Origin: Phanerodontia chrysosporium
Lineage: Eukaryota > Basidiomycota > Agaricomycetes > Polyporales > Phanerochaetaceae
NCBI GenBank assembly: GCA_001910725.1
Contig: MJGA01000021.1
Span: 62,001-126,000, forward strand
Reading direction: 5' to 3'
Length of the DNA: 64,000 nt
Under the pieces are notes generated by a model. It made no database searches, was not told the DNA's origin, and saw nothing but the letters and a program-made list of their open reading frames with translations. Positions within the stretch are counted from its first letter, which is position 1; the number at the start of each line of letters is the position of its first letter. The translations under genes and the position numbers were made by a program. This document shows positions 33,058-44,013 of the stretch, piece after piece.

Positions 33058-33370
33058 AGACTAGGCGCCGACTGCCTTTTGGCATGCATCGGCCTGTATA
33101 TATTCATAAATACATGTATATACCCAATTAAATTCATGTAGCATTCATGTATACAGCAGAGTGTGCTTAAATATTCTTGTGATTATTGAAGGGCTCACCG
33201 TGACAAAAACCGTCTCACAAGCTAAGTGACCAATCAAAACCCCCGAAGCCATCAGTGATGTGCACCACCCATCCTGCTCGGTGCGCGTCGTCATTCCTCC
33301 ACCACACCCTTCTCTCTTCACGAAAAATTCCACAAATATTCTTACACATACTTTGTCATAAACTACACGT

Positions 33371-34387
33371 ATGACAGTCCTCACCCCTACCAAACGTGCC
33401 CGCATACGGGACTTTCTTGCTGCTGGACTCACACAAACCGAAATCGCCAACAAACTTGGTGTACACCGCTCACAAATCTCCCGCATCATCCCCAAGCTTC
33501 GTGAAGACAACAACAACTACAATGTCAACAAGAAGCCAGGTCACCCACGTGTTTTTGATGACCGTGATCTCCGCCGTGCGGGTCGTGCAATCACAAGCGG
33601 CGAGTGCGCAGATGCTACCGAGGTTCGACACACTCTATTCCCCCACGTCTCAGTCCGAACTGTCCAACGTGAACTCTCAAGCATTGGTCTGAAGGGACGC
33701 ATTCGTCGTACCAAGCCCCTTCTTCGTCCTATTCACATAATGAAGCGGCGAATGTGGGAGAAGACACATCGCAGGATGGAGATGGAGAAGTGGAAGACAG
33801 TTATCTTTTCTGATGAGTCCAAGTACAATCTTTTTGGCTCAGATGGAAAGCAATACTGTCGGAGGAGGGTAGGAGAGGAGTTTCTACCACGGAATCTCAA
33901 AAAGGTGGTGAAATACGGAGGAGGAAGTATAATGGTATGGGGATGTATAAGCTGGAAGGGCGTTGGGAGGCTGCATCGAGTGGATAGGAATATGACGGCA
34001 GCCTCATACTGCAAGATTCTCGAAGAGTCCTACCTTGGCTCTCTAGAAGACCTTGGTTACCCACGCAAAGCAGTCATATTCCAGCAGGACAATGACCCGA
34101 AACACACTGCAAAGTGTACAAGGCGATGGTTTGAAGACAATAACGTTGAATTGCTCCCCTGGCCACCCTCTTCCCCTGACATGAACATCATAGAGCATGT
34201 CTGGTGGCACCTGGAAACCCTCGTCAACCGCCGCAACCCCCGTCCACGCAATCTAGATGAATTGTGGTGTGCATTGCAGGAGGAGTGGGAAGCACTTAAT
34301 ATACAATTTATTCGCAGGCTGTACAGGTCTATTCCATGTCGTTTGCAGGCCCTTAGGGACGCCAAGGGCCAGTACACTAAGTACTAA
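33371..34387 (+). CDS. Tc1/mariner transposase (DD34E)
   Basis: 338 codons from ATG 33371 to TAA, no intron. An N-terminal HTH (TQTEIANKLGVHRSQISRII) and a second HTH-like segment (SVRTVQRELSSIGLKG) bind the inverted repeats. The catalytic domain has FSDESKYNLFG (first Asp), FQQDNDPKHTA (second Asp) and SPDMNIIEHVWWHLE (Glu). Exactly 34 residues separate the second Asp from Glu, the DD34E spacing of Tc1-like enzymes. Length is normal for the family. It carries out cut-and-paste transposition into TA sites. Confidence 0.95.
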   Translation: MTVLTPTKRARIRDFLAAGLTQTEIANKLGVHRSQISRIIPKLREDNNNYNVNKKPGHPRVFDDRDLRRAGRAITSGECADATEVRHTLFPHVSVRTVQRELSSIGLKGRIRRTKPLLRPIHIMKRRMWEKTHRRMEMEKWKTVIFSDESKYNLFGSDGKQYCRRRVGEEFLPRNLKKVVKYGGGSIMVWGCISWKGVGRLHRVDRNMTAASYCKILEESYLGSLEDLGYPRKAVIFQQDNDPKHTAKCTRRWFEDNNVELLPWPPSSPDMNIIEHVWWHLETLVNRRNPRPRNLDELWCALQEEWEALNIQFIRRLYRSIPCRLQALRDAKGQYTKY

Positions 34388-34659
34388 TTTTTTGGACATT
34401 TTCTCTTCACTTTGTGCTGTGTTCTCGAGAAGTTTTGTCGAGGTTGTCATGTCTTGTCCCAATTAGGCAGGAGGGGTTCAGAGGCGGCGGCGCAGCTATT
34501 CCATGCATTTCAGACTCATTTCTTGAAATTGAATCATTTATTCATTGTAGATAGATTAACATGTGTATCTGTATTCTACCTACAAAAAATGAAAGCCATA
34601 CGAAGTGTATTGAGTGTGCAGCGCAGGAAACAGCACCGCCGAAACCCCGGCGCTAGCGC

Positions 34660-34685
34660 TGTTGCGTTATTTTTGGCGGCCACTG
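34660..34685 (-). repeat. Right terminal inverted repeat of the Tc1/mariner element
   Basis: 26 bp, followed by the second copy of the TA duplication at 34686-34687. Confidence 0.95.
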
Positions 34686-34687
34686 TA

Positions 34688-35768
34688 TCTTCTGGACTCG
34701 GAATATCTAACTGCGATAACTCTGGCTACACTGGATCTATAGGGCGTTTCCGGTCAGACTCTGCGAACTCCGGTCACGGTTCGCCGCGACGCGCCGCTCT
34801 TTCTCAGCATGCGCCCATACCGGCCTCGAATCTGGTTAGCACACCGCCTCGTATCTCGACTTCCGACTTCGAGCGTTCTTATGCGGTCTCAGATGTCTCT
34901 GCTATCTCACCTCAGACCTCGGCACTGGAACAAGTGTCCGCCTGTCCGCCTCTACATTCAGATACCTCACAGCGGCTCCCTGTACGGCCAACAGGAACCC
35001 ACAACAGCGCATACCCTCATGGAGAACATCGTTGCCGCCAATGGCTGGATGAAGGGCATGCCGCTCGCGGCCCCACCACGTTGGATGTGCTCGGAATCTG
35101 ACCTGGCGAACAAGAGATTGGCTTCGATTGTGGTTGCCTTCAAGCGCCAAGAGGATGCGGACGAAGTCCTTCGCCGATCCAGCGTTTTCATGCTCGGGCG
35201 CATATGTCGGGTCTCACCCTATGTAGAGATCCCACCGATTCGCCACTGCGAACGTTGCTATAAACTTGATCATCCCACTAGGTCCTGCTCGAGTAAGCCG
35301 GCGTGCCGGATTTGCGCAGGGGCCCACCTCTCGTCGCAACACACATGCGGTACGTGCAACTCACACACCACCTGCGGACATATCGACGTACGATGTGTCA
35401 ACTGCGGTGGTGAGCACACTGCCGATGATCGTCAATGCATCGTCCGCACTGAGTACAAGCACTTGACGATTCGCTCCACCCCCCGACGACTCGGCGAAGT
35501 TGGCAAACGCCCAAGCAGGAAGGTGATCAACAAACGTATTACCCAACTGACAACAATTTCCACAGAGACTCCGACGAACGAACAGGAAATGGACGAAGAC
35601 TCTGCGGAGCACCGTCCTGCCCCTCTGGCGGTACCACCAACACCCGGCACGTCCCTGCACCAGCGTACGCTCCCTCCCTTCAATGCTATGGAGAGCTCTG
35701 AGCTACGGCCCATGCTCTCGGCCATGGTTGTGCAGAGTGCCCAAGCCCTGACATCCCGTACAACATGA
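34688..35768 (+). pseudogene. LINE ORF1 (gag-like), 3' part with CCHC fingers
   Basis: From the Tc1 edge the Ser/Pro-rich frame (SGLGISNCDNSGYTG...) continues to about 34.9 kb. The credible gag then moves to the frame opened by the ATG at 34809: EPTTAHTLMENIVAANGWMK, RLASIVVAFKRQEDADEVLR, and three Cys/His fingers CERCYKLDHPTRSC, CRICAGAHLSSQHTC and CVNCGGEHTADDRQC. One frameshift therefore lies between about 34.85 and 35.0 kb. The stop TGA at 35766-35768 overlaps the ORF2 start. The protein should bind LINE RNA. Confidence 0.7.
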
Positions 35769-38700
35769 GAGACAGGGAACACAATGCTGCAGGCCCGATA
35801 CGGGTGATCGGCCTGAATGCGAACAGACGCAACGATATAATGCATACCATACTCAATACCCTAATAGGTAAAGCAGACATACTGTTAATCACTGAACCAT
35901 GGTTCGGAAACATAGGAAATGGGCAGCGAGGCTCAGCCTCACATGCGCACTGGCAGCCGGTCCTGCCGGTGCAGTGCGTCCCGATGGACACTAGACCTCG
36001 AGTCATGTGCTACTATGCTAGAAGGACCGACTTCCAGGTAATCCTACGCTCTGACATTGCAGATGATCTTGACATACAGGTCGTTGAAATACGACAAGAG
36101 CCTCATCCGCCAGCTCTTCTCGTCAACGTGTACAATGAAGAACAGCTTACCGGAGACCGCCGCACCTGGACGCTCGATCGACTCCGCGGTCTTGAGTTCC
36201 CGGACGCCCCGATTGTTTTCATGGGAGACTGGAATGCGCATCATCGGATGTGGCAAACCAACCGTGAAAACAATCGACAGGGGAACCTGCTCGCAGAGTG
36301 GTGCGGCGACCTCGGCTTGACTCTCGAGAATGAACCTGACGCGTGGACATACCAATCGCATGACGGTAGGACTCTGTCGGTGTTGGATCTAACGTTTTAC
36401 AACGGCAGGGCGAAAGAACTCGATCTGGTCAAAGGATGGCACATCGACGACGAGCTCGCCTGCGGCTCTGACCATTTCGCCATCTGTTGGACCATAGATC
36501 ATGGAGCCACCCCAATCGAGAACCCGACCGACGCCCTATGGAACTTCAAACATGCGAATCCGAAGAAATGGAAGGAGGCCTTCCTCGATGAATACAGCGC
36601 TCGCGAAACCTGCTGGGAGGCATTACGCAGAAGCGAATCCCCGAGCACAGACGAGCTCGAGCGAGCTGCGAAGGCCCTCATGGACGCCATGACAGCAGCG
36701 TCCGAACGCACTGTACCGAGACGGCGCCCGTGTAGTAAATCCAAACCCTGGTGGACGGAAACGCTGAACGAAATCCGGCGGACCATGGTCGAACAACGAC
36801 GACGGGCGCGGGAGGCTCTCAGACAAGGAGATCACGGTAACGCGCAGGAGTGGAGTACGCGCGCACGAGCTACACAGAATCACCTACGACGACAAATACG
36901 ACAGGCAAAGCGCGACTGGGTCGAGCGCACACTTCAAGATGTCAAGGCAAATGATATTTGGGACGTACATCGCTGGACCAAGGGACGTAGGCAATATCCG
37001 TCTCCAGCTATCTTCCGCGGACCAAACCAGCCCCCCGCACTTGACCACCGAGACAAGTGCCGTGCCATACGCGATGTCCTCTTTCAGCCCCCACCCGTCC
37101 TGGACGACAACGAGCCGCCCAATCTCGACCATAGCCTTCCGGACGACATGCCGTTCGAAGAACTGTCCTGGGAGGAATGCGAGAAGGCAATCATGTCAGC
37201 TGCGGCACACAAAACTCCCGGGCCGTCAGGCATACCGACGATCGCCATTCAATGGGCTTGGCAAGCACACCCTGAACCAATATACACACTCTTGGCGGCG
37301 TGTGTACGGGTAGGCTACCACCCCCGTGTGTGGAGGACTGCCATTGCAGTGGCTATCCGTAAGCCGAACCGTAAAGACTACTCACTCCCCCGTTCGTATA
37401 GGCTTATTCAATTGCTGGAAACAATGGGGAAGATACTGGAGAAGATAGAGGCGAGTCGCCTTGCTTACCTGGCAGTCGAACGCAACATTGTCCCGCCAAC
37501 GCAATTCGGTGCGAAGCTTGGAACATCCACGACAGATGCCATCTTCACCTTCGTCCACGACGTGGAATCAGCCTGGAACCATGGTCTCATCACAACGGCA
37601 CTTACCTTCGACATCAAGGGCTTTTTCGACAACGTCAACCACTGCCGACTGCTCCGCACTATGCGCGAATATCGGTTCCCCCTGCCGATCATACGGTGGA
37701 CGGCCTCCTTCCTGCAGGATCGACAAGCTGCGGTATGCCTAGATGGACGACGCGATGAACTCCTCCCCGTCGACAACGGAATACCCCAGGGCTCACCTGC
37801 GTCCCCTATCCTCGCTATCATCTACGCAGCAGACCTCACCAAGCTCTTCGACACCAGACCGCCCACGAAAGAAGACGTCCTTCATGGCGCTACTCGCATT
37901 CAAGCCATCTCATTCGTCGATGACGGCAAGATCTACACCTCATCCCGAAGTGCAACCTACAATACAATCAGACTCCAAACCGCGTATGCAGAAGTCGAAG
38001 ACTGGCTCACCGCACGAGGACTAAGCATTGACCCGGCGAAACGGGAGCTTGCTCACTATCACCGCCGCCGACGCTACAATGGGAATCCCGCAGTCTCCTT
38101 GCCTGATGGCGTAGGCGGCAACGTCGAACTCCAGCCTAGTGACACGGTCAAATGGCTGGGCATCCATTTAGACACGAAACTCACCTTCCGCACGCACATC
38201 CAGAATGCAGCCGCAAAAGCGCTCGCTGCCTGCAGTAACCTCTCCATGCTCGCGAACACTGTACGTGGTCTTAGCCCCGAAAACATGCGTCGCCTATACA
38301 TTGGATGCATCTTACCTATCGTAACCTACGCCAGCGCGGTTTGGTGGAACGGCAAGCGTTGGCAGGAACAGTCAGTTGAGAAGGTGCAGAATGCTGCACT
38401 CCGCCTCATCTGTGCATGCTTCAAAACCACGCCATTAGCCGCCATGCAAGTCGAAGCTGGGCTGATGCCTGTTCGAATGCGGCTCGATCTAATATCAACC
38501 AACACAGCCATTAGATTCAATAAGCTCGACTCTCGACACACCATAATGCAACGCTTACCGGAATCGTGGTCCAGGGCAGGTCCCATGGGCACCCCCCCGC
38601 CCCTGCACCCCACCCGCCCGCACCGACGTGGAGGCATTCGCAGGGAGCCCCTGACTAGACTTGAGAAAACGGCAGCGCGAGGCGACCCCCGAGGCGAACG

Positions 38701-39859
38701 CATCCAACCGTTCTTGTGCCCACCCTGGGCGAGCAATGGCATACGGAAGGAATACCGCACTAGAATCGAGATCATGTCCAAGTCTAGGAAGGGTGGGGAA
38801 AGCAAAGTGGAGGAAACCAAGCGGCATAAACACTGGTACGCACTCATCAAAACTGACCCCGGCACCCTGGTCGTATACTCCGACGGCTCACAACGCGAAC
38901 GGGAAGGAAAGCGACACGTTGGGGCCTCCGCCATTGTGCTCAGACGTGACGAAGTGGTGGCAACGAGGAGGAGGTACATGGGGGAGAAGGCTGAGGTGTA
39001 TGATGCGGAAATGCGGGGCTTAGTCGAAGGCGCCCTGGCGGCTATCCCGTTGGCGATGCGCTCGCAGCCAGAGGCACACACCATTGTCTTCTGCGCAGAC
39101 AACCAAGCAGCCATAGACACCATACTACAAACGACTGGACATCCCGGCCAACTTCACTCCACTCTATTCTGCCAGGCAGTGAACGAATATCTTGAGGCCA
39201 ACCCGCGAGCGCGCGTCAACTTACGGTGGACACCAGGACACAAGGGCATCCGTGGGAACGAACTGGCAGACCGTGCGGCCAAAGAGGCGACCTTACGCGA
39301 AGGAGACGTGCCTGTTCCGGCGACGTATGTTTACATGCGCCGACACGCCAAGGAGGAAGCCCTCCATGGGTGGAAGGAACAGTGGCAGCGCTCCAAACGT
39401 GAGGACCAGGTGCGCCGGGGAAACCTGTACTCGGCCGCCAATCGATTCGAACCCTCCCTACAGCCTCAAGAACACTTCCGCGCCATTACCAACCGCATGG
39501 TCTACGGACTGGTGCTTCAATGCCGCACGGGACATGCTTTCATGGGCGAATACTATCAACGGTTCGTCCCTACCGAACCAGTCGGATGCCCGTGTGGGAT
39601 CGCACTGCAAACCCGCCAACACATACTACTACATTGCCCGCGTTACGACGCACACCGCTATCTGCTACGACACGACCACCGGCTGATGACCGTCGCCGAC
39701 ATTGTCGGCACCAGGGAAGGCATAGCCGCCCTGTCCAAGTTCATAGTTGCAACAGGAGCCTTCACCAAAACAGGCGACGCACGAGTCCCCTCTACGGTGG
39801 ACTCCGTGTACGTGAAACGCCCCAGACGCCGCGCTCCGAACGACGACCCCTCCCCATGA
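35765..39859 (+). CDS. LINE ORF2: AP endonuclease, reverse transcriptase, RNase H
   Basis: 1364 codons, uninterrupted. The AP endonuclease (about residues 10-235) has ITEPWFG, FMGDWNAHH, LDLTFYNG and GSDHFAICW. The reverse transcriptase (about 480-800) has ALTFDIKGFFDNVNHCRL, NGIPQGSPASPILA and the FVDD box at about residue 717. RNase H (about 1035-1170) has VVYSDGSQ, E in YDAEMRGL, ADNQAAID and WTPGHKGIRGNELADRAA. A C-terminal Cys/His motif CPCGIALQTRQHILLHC follows. The start ATG overlaps the ORF1 stop as ATGA, suggesting coupled termination-reinitiation. The enzyme copies LINE RNA at a nicked target site. Probably functional by sequence. Confidence 0.93.
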   Translation: MRDREHNAAGPIRVIGLNANRRNDIMHTILNTLIGKADILLITEPWFGNIGNGQRGSASHAHWQPVLPVQCVPMDTRPRVMCYYARRTDFQVILRSDIADDLDIQVVEIRQEPHPPALLVNVYNEEQLTGDRRTWTLDRLRGLEFPDAPIVFMGDWNAHHRMWQTNRENNRQGNLLAEWCGDLGLTLENEPDAWTYQSHDGRTLSVLDLTFYNGRAKELDLVKGWHIDDELACGSDHFAICWTIDHGATPIENPTDALWNFKHANPKKWKEAFLDEYSARETCWEALRRSESPSTDELERAAKALMDAMTAASERTVPRRRPCSKSKPWWTETLNEIRRTMVEQRRRAREALRQGDHGNAQEWSTRARATQNHLRRQIRQAKRDWVERTLQDVKANDIWDVHRWTKGRRQYPSPAIFRGPNQPPALDHRDKCRAIRDVLFQPPPVLDDNEPPNLDHSLPDDMPFEELSWEECEKAIMSAAAHKTPGPSGIPTIAIQWAWQAHPEPIYTLLAACVRVGYHPRVWRTAIAVAIRKPNRKDYSLPRSYRLIQLLETMGKILEKIEASRLAYLAVERNIVPPTQFGAKLGTSTTDAIFTFVHDVESAWNHGLITTALTFDIKGFFDNVNHCRLLRTMREYRFPLPIIRWTASFLQDRQAAVCLDGRRDELLPVDNGIPQGSPASPILAIIYAADLTKLFDTRPPTKEDVLHGATRIQAISFVDDGKIYTSSRSATYNTIRLQTAYAEVEDWLTARGLSIDPAKRELAHYHRRRRYNGNPAVSLPDGVGGNVELQPSDTVKWLGIHLDTKLTFRTHIQNAAAKALAACSNLSMLANTVRGLSPENMRRLYIGCILPIVTYASAVWWNGKRWQEQSVEKVQNAALRLICACFKTTPLAAMQVEAGLMPVRMRLDLISTNTAIRFNKLDSRHTIMQRLPESWSRAGPMGTPPPLHPTRPHRRGGIRREPLTRLEKTAARGDPRGERIQPFLCPPWASNGIRKEYRTRIEIMSKSRKGGESKVEETKRHKHWYALIKTDPGTLVVYSDGSQREREGKRHVGASAIVLRRDEVVATRRRYMGEKAEVYDAEMRGLVEGALAAIPLAMRSQPEAHTIVFCADNQAAIDTILQTTGHPGQLHSTLFCQAVNEYLEANPRARVNLRWTPGHKGIRGNELADRAAKEATLREGDVPVPATYVYMRRHAKEEALHGWKEQWQRSKREDQVRRGNLYSAANRFEPSLQPQEHFRAITNRMVYGLVLQCRTGHAFMGEYYQRFVPTEPVGCPCGIALQTRQHILLHCPRYDAHRYLLRHDHRLMTVADIVGTREGIAALSKFIVATGAFTKTGDARVPSTVDSVYVKRPRRRAPNDDPSP

Positions 39860-40230
39860 CCGCCGCCCATCCCTCATGCCTCGGAACAAGCCCCAGACTT
39901 TCCCTCTTGCCTTTCCCCTGACCCTCGCGCACACGGACCCTTCCGCTCACACCGTCTCAATGAGACAAGGACGAACCCGAACAGTAGATACCAACGGACT
40001 GTAATATACCCAATGTACATTAGTACGCACACTGCGTCTTGGCGCTCGGCTCGCCTGCTCACGCAGTATAAATATACAGAATGTCTCTCTCTCTCTCTCT
40101 CTCACAGCGGCTCCCCCCGTTTCCAGCAATTCCCTCGCCCTCTGCCGGATCGTCTTTTGGACTACGCGCCTCAGCGAAGGAGTTTGTCCCTGCTTCGTCA
40201 TTCCGTGCTCGATCTCCTGGTGTTCTGGCG
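39860..40230 (+). other. LINE 3' region and (TC)n tract
   Basis: Downstream of ORF2 and upstream of the next gene. No poly-A or duplicated target ends the LINE. A (TC)10 tract lies at 40084-40103. Confidence 0.4.
40084..40103 (+). repeat. (TC)10 microsatellite
   Basis: Twenty bases of perfect TC repeat. If translation started at the ATG at 40081 it would encode Ser-Leu repeats; more likely it is in the 5' region of the following gene. Confidence 0.9.
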
Positions 40231-41570
40231 ATGAACCCACTACAAGCTCCCACCGCAACGCATCTGAATGTCCAGACTGGGCCTCACAGTCGAGCGGAGT
40301 CCAACACTACGCGTGAAGATACCTCTCAAAACTCCACTCTGGCCTGCATGGTATCTCCTAGGTCTTCTGTGGCGACCGACAAACCTCAGCCTGATTCTGA
40401 TTACCGAATCTCCTCGAACACTATACCGCACCGCCTCCAGAAGCAAGTACAGCTCCGCCAGTCCGCGTCTGAAGAGCATGGTGATGTATCGCGCAGGTTG
40501 GCAGCGGCATTTAGAGCGCATATAGCCGTGAAGGCCGCTCAGTCAAGCATCACCGACCCCGCACAGACGCATGAACAACCAGTTCCCTGCCGTGCCAAAT
40601 CAGACGCCGCGATGACAGGCGGTTGTATGGGCGTGCAAAGCGCAGGTACGTCTATATTCTCATTCCATATATGCTCACCAACTCATACGTTCTAGGCGCG
40701 GTTAGACCGCCAACGAGTTCTCGAGACGAATTACATACGCCCACAAGTTCTTCGTATCCAATGCGTGTGGCTCCGATCGACCCATCGTACATACCGTCGC
40801 TCCTCAACCTCACCCGCGAGAATGTCAAATCAGCATATGTGCAAGCACACGACAGCATAGCCGATATCAACGAACTTGGTCTCCCCTTCTCTGTTGCAAG
40901 TGTCTACGGCGTCGTTATCGGGCGCTGTGACGAACACAATGCGTTCGACAACGGTAATATGTGCGACACTTGGACGGAAGACAGCTTCTATCTCGACGGT
41001 GACGACTTCGAGCCAGAGCTGGACGATCTCCAAAGCCAACTCGGCGAAGACTACGACGCAGAAGACGAGGACGTCATACTCGACTTTCTGTCTCCGGTTG
41101 ATGACCAGGACCAGCCCTGTGGCCGCATACGATCACCCATCGACGAATCTAAACACGACACCCACTCACCCTCGGACATCAACACAGACCTCAGCTGGCT
41201 GCCAACGGCTTTTCCGCCGCTCTGGATACCCACCGTCTATGTTGACCCGCCGACGCCGGTAGTCATCTCTGAAGGCGAGGGCTGCAGAGTGTTCTACTCG
41301 TCCCCTGCCTCGCCCTCCACTCTGTCATCTGTCTCGTCCGCGTCGACGACCCTCCCTCCTTACACTTTCGCCTCCAGTCCACGCTCCACACCTGTTACTC
41401 CTCTTGCTTGCGTTGCGGAACACTTCGATTCTGCGCAGGTCACGTCGCCGCAAGCGCAGCTATGGAAGACGAGCCCTCCGGGATTGGATTCGTGGGACGA
41501 GATATGCCGCGAAGTTCGTCTTGTTTGCATCGAACTTGGGCTCCTGGCTCGTGGTGATCGCCCTGCGTAG
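40231..41570 (+). CDS. Acidic protein of unknown function
   Basis: ATG at 40231 (MNPLQAPTATHLNVQTG), one 50-nt GT-AG intron at 40646-40695, stop at 41570. An upstream in-frame ATG at 40081 would add a Ser-Leu repeat and is less likely. The N-terminal half is polar and Ser/Gln-rich. The second exon carries IPSLLNLTRENVKSAYVQAH, VASVYGVVIGRCDEHNAFD, a strongly acidic part (DGDDFEPELDDLQSQLGED) and a Ser/Pro-rich C terminus ending LVCIELGLLARGDRPA. No known domain, signal peptide or membrane segment recognised. It follows the LINE by about 370 bp. Confidence 0.55.
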
Positions 41571-44013
41571 CATCTCTACGTACATGCCCGTTCGTTCTTA
41601 GTTCTTATTCAACGTGTACCTTACCCTTCATTAGCTATCAACTGAGTAAACTCGCGTAATAAGAGAGCCTAACTTTCCGTAACTTTTCCCGCGCATCCTA
41701 GCAGGCGCTTAAAGTAACTAACTTGTGACAAACTAACTTGACATTACTTGAACCCTAATCCCACTTGTGTGCTACCACTATGCCCTATATTCTGCATATA
41801 TAAGGTCATACGTGCCTCTATCGGGCCTTGTAGATGTTATATAATGAAGATCATCTTGTGAATGCTGCTCCGTGTCGCCTCTCGCACCTCAGTTCTGCCA
41901 CGGCGGTCCCGGTGCCGCTAGCGCCAAGATTCTGGCGATCCCCGCAGCAGTCTGCCACTTTGTTTCAGCGTGCCAGATGGCCTACGGGGATGCGAAGAAT
42001 ACAGCCCTTGCCCTTCTCGACAGAGCGTTCGCGCAAGGGACGCATCACCTGAGCGGGACGTAAGCGCCACTACGGGACCCCTAGCACCGCGGACCCGGTG
42101 CACTCTGCACCGAGAAAGCTGCCAGCCGTCGTTCTCATCATTCATCAAATTGCCTAAAAACATGTAGGCCTTCTTGCGCAAGAAGTTTACTATGAAACTC
42201 AATGAGCCTGTTTTACTTGTATTAACTTGTGCTAACTTGCATTCAGTTTTGCTAACTTCTGCTCACCCGCTTCCACTTGCACACTTGTGCTCACTTGGCT
42301 AGCCTAGAGCCAGATTTCTGGCTTTATCCGGCTTGCGTACACTCACTAAAGATTGTATTAACTCACATTTGGCGGCTGGCGTGAGTAGTGACCGCACCGC
42401 CACAGTGGGGAGTCGGTCTGCAGTGCCAGGGGTCACACATTGGCGCTAGCGGTTACGCAGCAGCGATGGTCATGTTAAGCACCGCTGACACGTCTGCACC
42501 AAGCTCTCCATCCCATTCCTGACACTGGACAGCATCTATGTGAAGTATAGATGCTGGCATGTAATGCCAGGCCGCAACTTGTGAGGTGCGAGACGTGTGC
42601 CGTGAGCAATGTGTCTGAGTCACCAAAATGGTAATTGCCATCACCACGTCTTAGTCCAGTCTGCGGGGGTCAACGCTGGACTCATACATCTCGGGCTATG
42701 GAACCTCGTAGGCAGCTTCTGTGGCCCATACAAAGTATCTTTGTTGACTTTTTCGTGCTTTCAGTAAGATTACTTTACTGGACGTCACAGAAAGTGACTT
42801 TGGTGAGAAAAAGTTAGCAAAAGTTAGCCCCTCAAGTAACTTTTGATACCATCCGTATAAGATCCAGCTCAGGTGTTACTGAGGTTAGCCGTTCTTGATC
42901 CTTCGAGTATGATAGAAGTTGACCTGGGCCTCTCGACAGCACTCTTCAATCTGCGGTAATTGAGCTGGACTTGGCCGACCGCTCTTTTCTCCACTAAGCG
43001 TATGCGTCCCCTGGACGCTCATTCTTACACTTGTGTTCGACCTATGGGGTCGCCTGCAGGTTAAGTAGCGTTATGTAAGTCCAGCTGGACGTAATTGATG
43101 TAATCATGTGGCGGTTGCCTCAATGGCTCAGTCTTGGCCCTCCTCACCAACGGGCTTAGGGTGTACCATGAGTCTTCGTATCGGGCTCTGTGAGTCGCAC
43201 AGGAGAGCCTGTTTACTTCCAATCGGCACCCTGTACGTTATCAGGTGATGGTCGCGACGGGTTGAGGCAATTGAATGCAGACGTCCGCAGGTACAATTTG
43301 CGCGCCGAGGACCATCCGACGACAAACCCGACGACATGCCCGCCACAAAGACCTTGCCCGCCCGGGTCACATGGCCGCCGGTTCCGACGAACAACGTCCG
43401 GTGCTTCGCTTGGCATAGCCGGTCCCTGCAGATCACACCCGCAAGTACGCTCCTCGAACTGCCAGAACGAAGATTCCTTGACAGATTTGTATTCAGTGTA
43501 AGCCATTTTATCACTATAAGGCTCAAGAAAAGGTACCAAAGACCCCGCTAGACCATGATTGTCTTTCGCAGTTGTGTCTCTTGGATTCCGATACGAACTG
43601 CCCCATCTGATCAAGGTCGCTAAGCTGTAACGCATTTCCCCGCATTTCCCCAACTACGTCAAGAAGAAGCTTGCATGTCCGATGTTCTAGCCAGGACGTC
43701 CGCGGAAGATGGTCCGAGCCGCCACGATTCAGGCTTCAGCGACGCATGGCTCGTACAATTTTCAAGCTTCGGGTTGGAGCGTGAACCATCGGTGTCTTCT
43801 CTGTATCTGCGGCTGGCGATGCCGCTTGACTTCCCGAAGGTTGCTAATGTGCCAAAGTTTTTCCCTAATCCGCAAAATATCCGCCGCGCTAGGTCGAAGG
43901 CTGTCGCAGCGCGTCGCAGCGCAGGGCGGAACTCGCTCGTATAAAATGGCGGGCTGTCAGTCGAAGGCTTGGCAGCAGAGCACTCACACTCGAGGCGCAC
44001 CGCACAGCAAAAA
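41571..44013. other. Intergenic region with scattered CTAACTT words
   Basis: No gene supported. Between about 41660 and 42850 the heptamer CTAACTT or its complement occurs repeatedly; the outermost pair is in inverted orientation. Minus-strand frames at 43128-43653 lack any signature. The LPMO promoter lies at the right end. Confidence 0.4.
43940..43947 (+). promoter_or_regulatory. TATA box of the AA9 LPMO gene
   Basis: TATAAAAT, 66 nt before the ATG at 44014. Confidence 0.5.

Larger units (their letters stand above)
33032..34685 (+). mobile_element. Intact Tc1/mariner transposon
   Basis: 1654 bp with perfect 26-bp terminal inverted repeats starting CAGTGGCCGCC, flanked by the TA duplication (33030-33031 and 34686-34687). 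It contains one uninterrupted transposase gene. Beyond the perfect repeat, the next bases show a weaker match (CTAG-CGCCG). All known cis and trans requirements of a Tc1-like element are present, so it may be mobile. Confidence 0.93.
32705..39859 (+). mobile_element. Non-LTR retrotransposon (Tad-like LINE), split by a Tc1/mariner insertion
   Basis: Order: gag-like ORF1 (5' part 32705-33029, 3' part from 34688), then ORF2 with AP endonuclease, reverse transcriptase and RNase H. The Tc1/mariner element 33032-34685 sits inside ORF1, with a TA duplication. The 5' and 3' ends of the LINE are not defined: no poly-A tail or target duplication was found. RNase H after RT and CCHC fingers in ORF1 fit the Tad clade known from fungi. 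Confidence 0.8.
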
